Below are positions 4,616 to 6,539 of a stretch of 6,539 nt of DNA, piece after piece. This DNA is from an uncultured Eubacteriales bacterium (GTDB lineage Bacteria > Bacillota > Clostridia > Oscillospirales > CAG-272). The translations under genes were made by a program, and so were the position numbers. The notes below the pieces were generated by a model. It was given only the letters and a program-made list of their open reading frames with translations, made no database searches and was not told the origin of the DNA. How positions within the stretch are numbered: position 1 is the first letter of the stretch; every line of letters begins with the position of its first letter. The DNA lies in the NCBI GenBank assembly GCA_900547565.1, contig URHI01000108.1:1-6539 (forward strand), written 5' to 3'.

Positions 4616-5411
4616 CCGCCGGGTTTCGCTGGCCATAGCGGGGGTATGTGCGCTGGCGATGGTGTTTTTTGAATATTACCCCATTGATTACAGCACCGAC
4701 GAAGTGCTGTCGTCAATCATCAAAATGGTGATAACACGCGGACTCGGCTCGGTGATGTTTACCGTGATATTGTTCTATCTCGGCTACCGCGTGCACAATT
4801 TCAGCCGTATATGGCGTTCTTTGGCATACTGCCTGCCGTGCTTTGCGGTAGTTATTAACAATCTCCCCATAGTCGCGCTGATCTGCGGCACGGCACAGGT
4901 GGTCAAGCCGGTGTTGTATGTATTGCTTTTTGCATTGGAATGTCTGCTTATCGGTGTGTTCGAGGAAACGGCGTTCCGCGGTGCGGTTATGCTCATAATG
5001 CTTGAAAAAAGGCGGGCATCGACGCGGCAGATATTTATGGTCGTGGTTGCGTCATCGGTCGTATTCGGGGGCATCCATTTGCTCAATCTGTTAGCGGGAG
5101 CCGGTATCGGTCCGACGCTGCAGCAAGTTGGGTATTCATTCCTGATAGGCGGAATGTGCGCTGCCGTTGTGTTGAAAACGCGTAACATCTGGCTTGCGGC
5201 ATTGCTGCACGGCATATTTGATTTTTGCGGATTTCTGCTTCCTACGCTCGGCGAGGGCAGCTGGTGGGATACACCCACGATAATAATTACCGTCCTGTTG
5301 GCGGTTGCGGTCACAGCTTACATCTGTCTCAGCTTGTGGCGGCTTAAGCCCGAGGACGTGAGCGAAATATTCAGTCAGAAGGAGAATGATAATGTACAGA
5401 ATAGGAATTGA
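4584..5411 (+). CDS. CPBP family (Abi/CAAX-type) intramembrane glutamic protease
   Basis: This is a 275-aa, about eight-helix membrane protein with the three CPBP motifs: FEETAFRG with the catalytic Glu pair 127-128 and Arg132, FGGIH with His165, and LLHGIFDF with His209 and Asp213. All residues needed for Glu-dependent intramembrane proteolysis (as in Rce1 and related CPBP enzymes) are present. The start is uncertain: ATG 4584 overlaps the Lgt-like gene by 32 bases and ATG 4602 (MKRPDRR) by 14. Neither has a convincing ribosome site, so translation is probably coupled to the gene before it. The family includes bacteriocin-immunity/Abi proteins and the myxosortases, which cut C-terminal Cys-containing sorting tails. 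Adjacency to an Lgt homologue and to two GCGS-tail surface proteins makes a sortase-like role the most attractive reading, but this is inference. The gene also overlaps the kinase downstream. Confidence 0.88.
   Translation: MLPNVTMKRPDRRVSLAIAGVCALAMVFFEYYPIDYSTDEVLSSIIKMVITRGLGSVMFTVILFYLGYRVHNFSRIWRSLAYCLPCFAVVINNLPIVALICGTAQVVKPVLYVLLFALECLLIGVFEETAFRGAVMLIMLEKRRASTRQIFMVVVASSVVFGGIHLLNLLAGAGIGPTLQQVGYSFLIGGMCAAVVLKTRNIWLAALLHGIFDFCGFLLPTLGEGSWWDTPTIIITVLLAVAVTAYICLSLWRLKPEDVSEIFSQKENDNVQNRN
5379..5384 (+). promoter_or_regulatory. Ribosome binding site that sets the ROK kinase start at 5392
   Basis: AAGGAG at 5379-5384 lies 7 bases before the ATG at 5392 but only 1 base before the ATG at 5386. 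The later ATG (MYRIGIDLGG) is therefore the real start. The site lies inside the protease coding sequence, giving translational coupling. Confidence 0.8.
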
Positions 5412-6351
5412 CCTCGGAGGGACCAACATTGCGGCCGGTCTTGTAGGAGAGGATTTTGAAATACTGGTAAAGGACAGTCTGCCGACTCAGGCGACCCGTC
5501 CGGCCGAACAGATCGTCGATGACATTGCACTGCTGTGCCGCCGTGTATGCGATGCGGCTGGAGTGCTGACGTCCGATGTGGGGGCGGTCGGTATTGCGTC
5601 GCCCGGCGTGGCCAACCACGACACCGGCGTTGTTGAGTACGCAAACAATCTGCCCTTCCGTCATTTCCCGATAGCGCAGCTTTTGCGCGAGCGCTTTCCG
5701 GTTGAGCGGGTATCCGTCGAGAACGACGCAAACGCCGCCGCCTGGGGCGAGGCTGTTGCGGGCGCCGCGCGCGGGACGGACAATTCGGTTATGATCACGC
5801 TGGGCACCGGTGTTGGCGGCGGAATCATTATTGAACATAAGGTATATTCCGGCTCCAATTTTGCGGGAGCGGAGCTGGGGCACATAGTCATTCAGCAAGG
5901 CGGGCGGCAGTGTTCCTGCGGGCGGCGCGGCTGTTGGGAAGCGTACAGTTCGGCAACGGCCATGATAAGAATGACGCAGGAAAAGCTGGAGGAGTGTGCT
6001 GCGGCAGGTCGAGATACGCTGATGAGCGAGCTGGTCGCGCAGCGCGGGCGTGTTACCGGGCGCACAGCCTGTGATGCCATGCGAATGGGAGATGCCGCCG
6101 CTCTCGAAGTGTACAATGAATATATCAAATATCTTGCATGTGGTCTGACCAACATAGTCAACATATTCCAGCCTCAGGTGATCTCGCTTGGCGGCGGCAT
6201 TTCCGGTGAGGGGCAGTCGCTGGTTGACGCGGTATCGCCGCTTGTTCACGCTGAACAGTATGGTTCAGGGATCGTCAATCTGGCGGACATACGTATTGCC
6301 AAGCTCGGCAATGATGCCGGGATAATAGGGGCGGCGTTTTTGGGAATTTGA
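5392..6351 (+). CDS. glcK: ROK family sugar kinase, probably glucokinase
   Basis: This is a 319-aa soluble cytoplasmic kinase, full family length, predicted to phosphorylate glucose (or a related hexose/N-acetylhexosamine) at the 6-OH using ATP. Visible motifs are: the phosphate-binding loop DLGGTN (7-12); ENDANAAAWGE from 110 with catalytic Asp112; the second phosphate loop LGTGVGGG (137-144); the ROK sugar-binding GAELGH (159-164); the zinc site formed by His164 with C174, C176 and C181 in CSCGRRGCWE; and the adenosine-site LGGGIS near the C-terminus. There is no N-terminal winged helix, so it is a kinase rather than a NagC/XylR-type repressor. The start at 5392 is chosen from ribosome-site spacing. 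It overlaps the protease gene by 20 bases and is the last gene of the operon. Substrate specificity cannot be fixed by eye; glucokinase is the commonest function of this architecture. Any link to the membrane enzymes upstream is unknown. Confidence 0.88.
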   Translation: MYRIGIDLGGTNIAAGLVGEDFEILVKDSLPTQATRPAEQIVDDIALLCRRVCDAAGVLTSDVGAVGIASPGVANHDTGVVEYANNLPFRHFPIAQLLRERFPVERVSVENDANAAAWGEAVAGAARGTDNSVMITLGTGVGGGIIIEHKVYSGSNFAGAELGHIVIQQGGRQCSCGRRGCWEAYSSATAMIRMTQEKLEECAAAGRDTLMSELVAQRGRVTGRTACDAMRMGDAAALEVYNEYIKYLACGLTNIVNIFQPQVISLGGGISGEGQSLVDAVSPLVHAEQYGSGIVNLADIRIAKLGNDAGIIGAAFLGI

Positions 6352-6435
6352 ACGTTGCGGGGGTCGCTGTACTAATGGGGATGGATTTTGGTTAAGCATA
6401 TAAGGTTACTTTATTGCAGGAATTACAGAATTATT
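6352..6435. other. Gene-free 3' region after the kinase, with a degenerate repeat copy
   Basis: No open frame with a ribosome site and no intrinsic terminator is visible here. The segment around 6408-6435 (TTACTTTATTGCAGGAATTA, then CAGAATTATT) loosely resembles the 35-bp unit that follows and may be a decayed copy of it. Confidence 0.4.
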
Positions 6436-6522
6436 GTCTTACAGGAAGATGAGAAGATTATAGGGATATCATCTTACAGGAAGATGAGAAGATTATAGGG
6501 ATATCGTCTTACAGGACGATGA
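6436..6522. repeat. 35-bp tandem direct repeat, two near-perfect copies plus a partial third
   Basis: Units are 6436-6470 and 6471-6505, differing only at the first base. A third begins at 6506 (GTCTTACAGGACGATGA) and diverges after 17 bases. Each unit contains TCTTACAGGAAGATGA and ends TATAGGGATATC. At the junction of copies 1 and 2, TCATCTT (6469-6475) pairs with AAGATGA (6481-6487) around ACAGG, a 7-bp stem. The period is not a multiple of three and stops interrupt all frames I checked, so it is non-coding. The array may continue beyond the window. Confidence 0.85.
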
Positions 6523-6539
6523 AGAACAAACTTTCTGCA

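Noticed and set aside
5386..5388. Earlier ATG as the kinase start
   Set aside because: It lies one base from the AAGGAG site, too close for initiation; ATG 5392 has proper spacing and matches the usual family N-terminus.
5371..6249. 292-codon minus-strand open frame opposite the kinase
   Set aside because: It is the antisense of a well-supported ROK kinase in high-GC codons; the composition is Arg/His/Pro-rich without a recognisable domain or ribosome site.
6436..6522. CRISPR array
   Set aside because: The 35-bp units are directly adjacent without spacers and no cas genes are present.

Overview
The window looks like a chromosomal piece from a gut-type Clostridia bacterium (Oscillospirales/Eubacteriales-like). 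This is inferred from canonical sigma-A promoters, strong AGGAGG ribosome sites, mixed-GC codon use, and two secreted proteins with Thr/Pro-rich linkers ending in a Cys-Gly-Ser / hydrophobic helix / poly-Lys tail. Every gene I can support is on the + strand.

Region 1 (1-540) is the end of an unrelated neighbourhood. It holds the C-terminus of a gene that enters from outside the window (its tail resembles the C-terminal extension of some clostridial RlmD-type 23S rRNA methyltransferases). Next comes a short gene that appears cut off after 45 codons, followed by an out-of-frame coding remnant. This looks like gene debris at a rearrangement or mobile-element edge.

Region 2 (600-3805) holds two secreted, membrane-tethered surface proteins. 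Each has its own strong promoter. The first ends in a good intrinsic terminator and the second is followed by a strong hairpin without a T-tract. The 360-aa protein has a beta-sandwich, carbohydrate-binding-like ectodomain. The 556-aa protein has a GLUG-like beta-helix ectodomain. Both then use the same octapeptide linker (TTTAAPKD units) and the same tail: Gly-Cys-Gly-Ser, a hydrophobic helix with a Pro, then Lys residues.

Region 3 (3820-6351) is a compact, overlapping three-gene operon. It encodes a divergent Lgt-like diacylglyceryl transferase family membrane protein, a CPBP-family (Abi/CAAX-type) intramembrane protease with all three catalytic motifs, and a ROK-family sugar kinase (probably glucokinase).

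The most interesting hypothesis is that regions 2 and 3 form a C-terminal protein-sorting system. The Lgt-like enzyme would act on the Cys of the GCGS tail and the CPBP protease would cut the tail helix, leaving the two surface proteins anchored through their C-termini. This parallels the myxosortase (CPBP protease)/MYXO-CTERM systems, but with an Lgt homologue next door and in a Gram-positive-type genome. The enzyme motifs, tails and gene adjacency are visible in the sequence. The functional link is inference.

Region 4 (6352-6539) has no gene. It contains the start of a 35-bp tandem repeat array that may run past the window edge.
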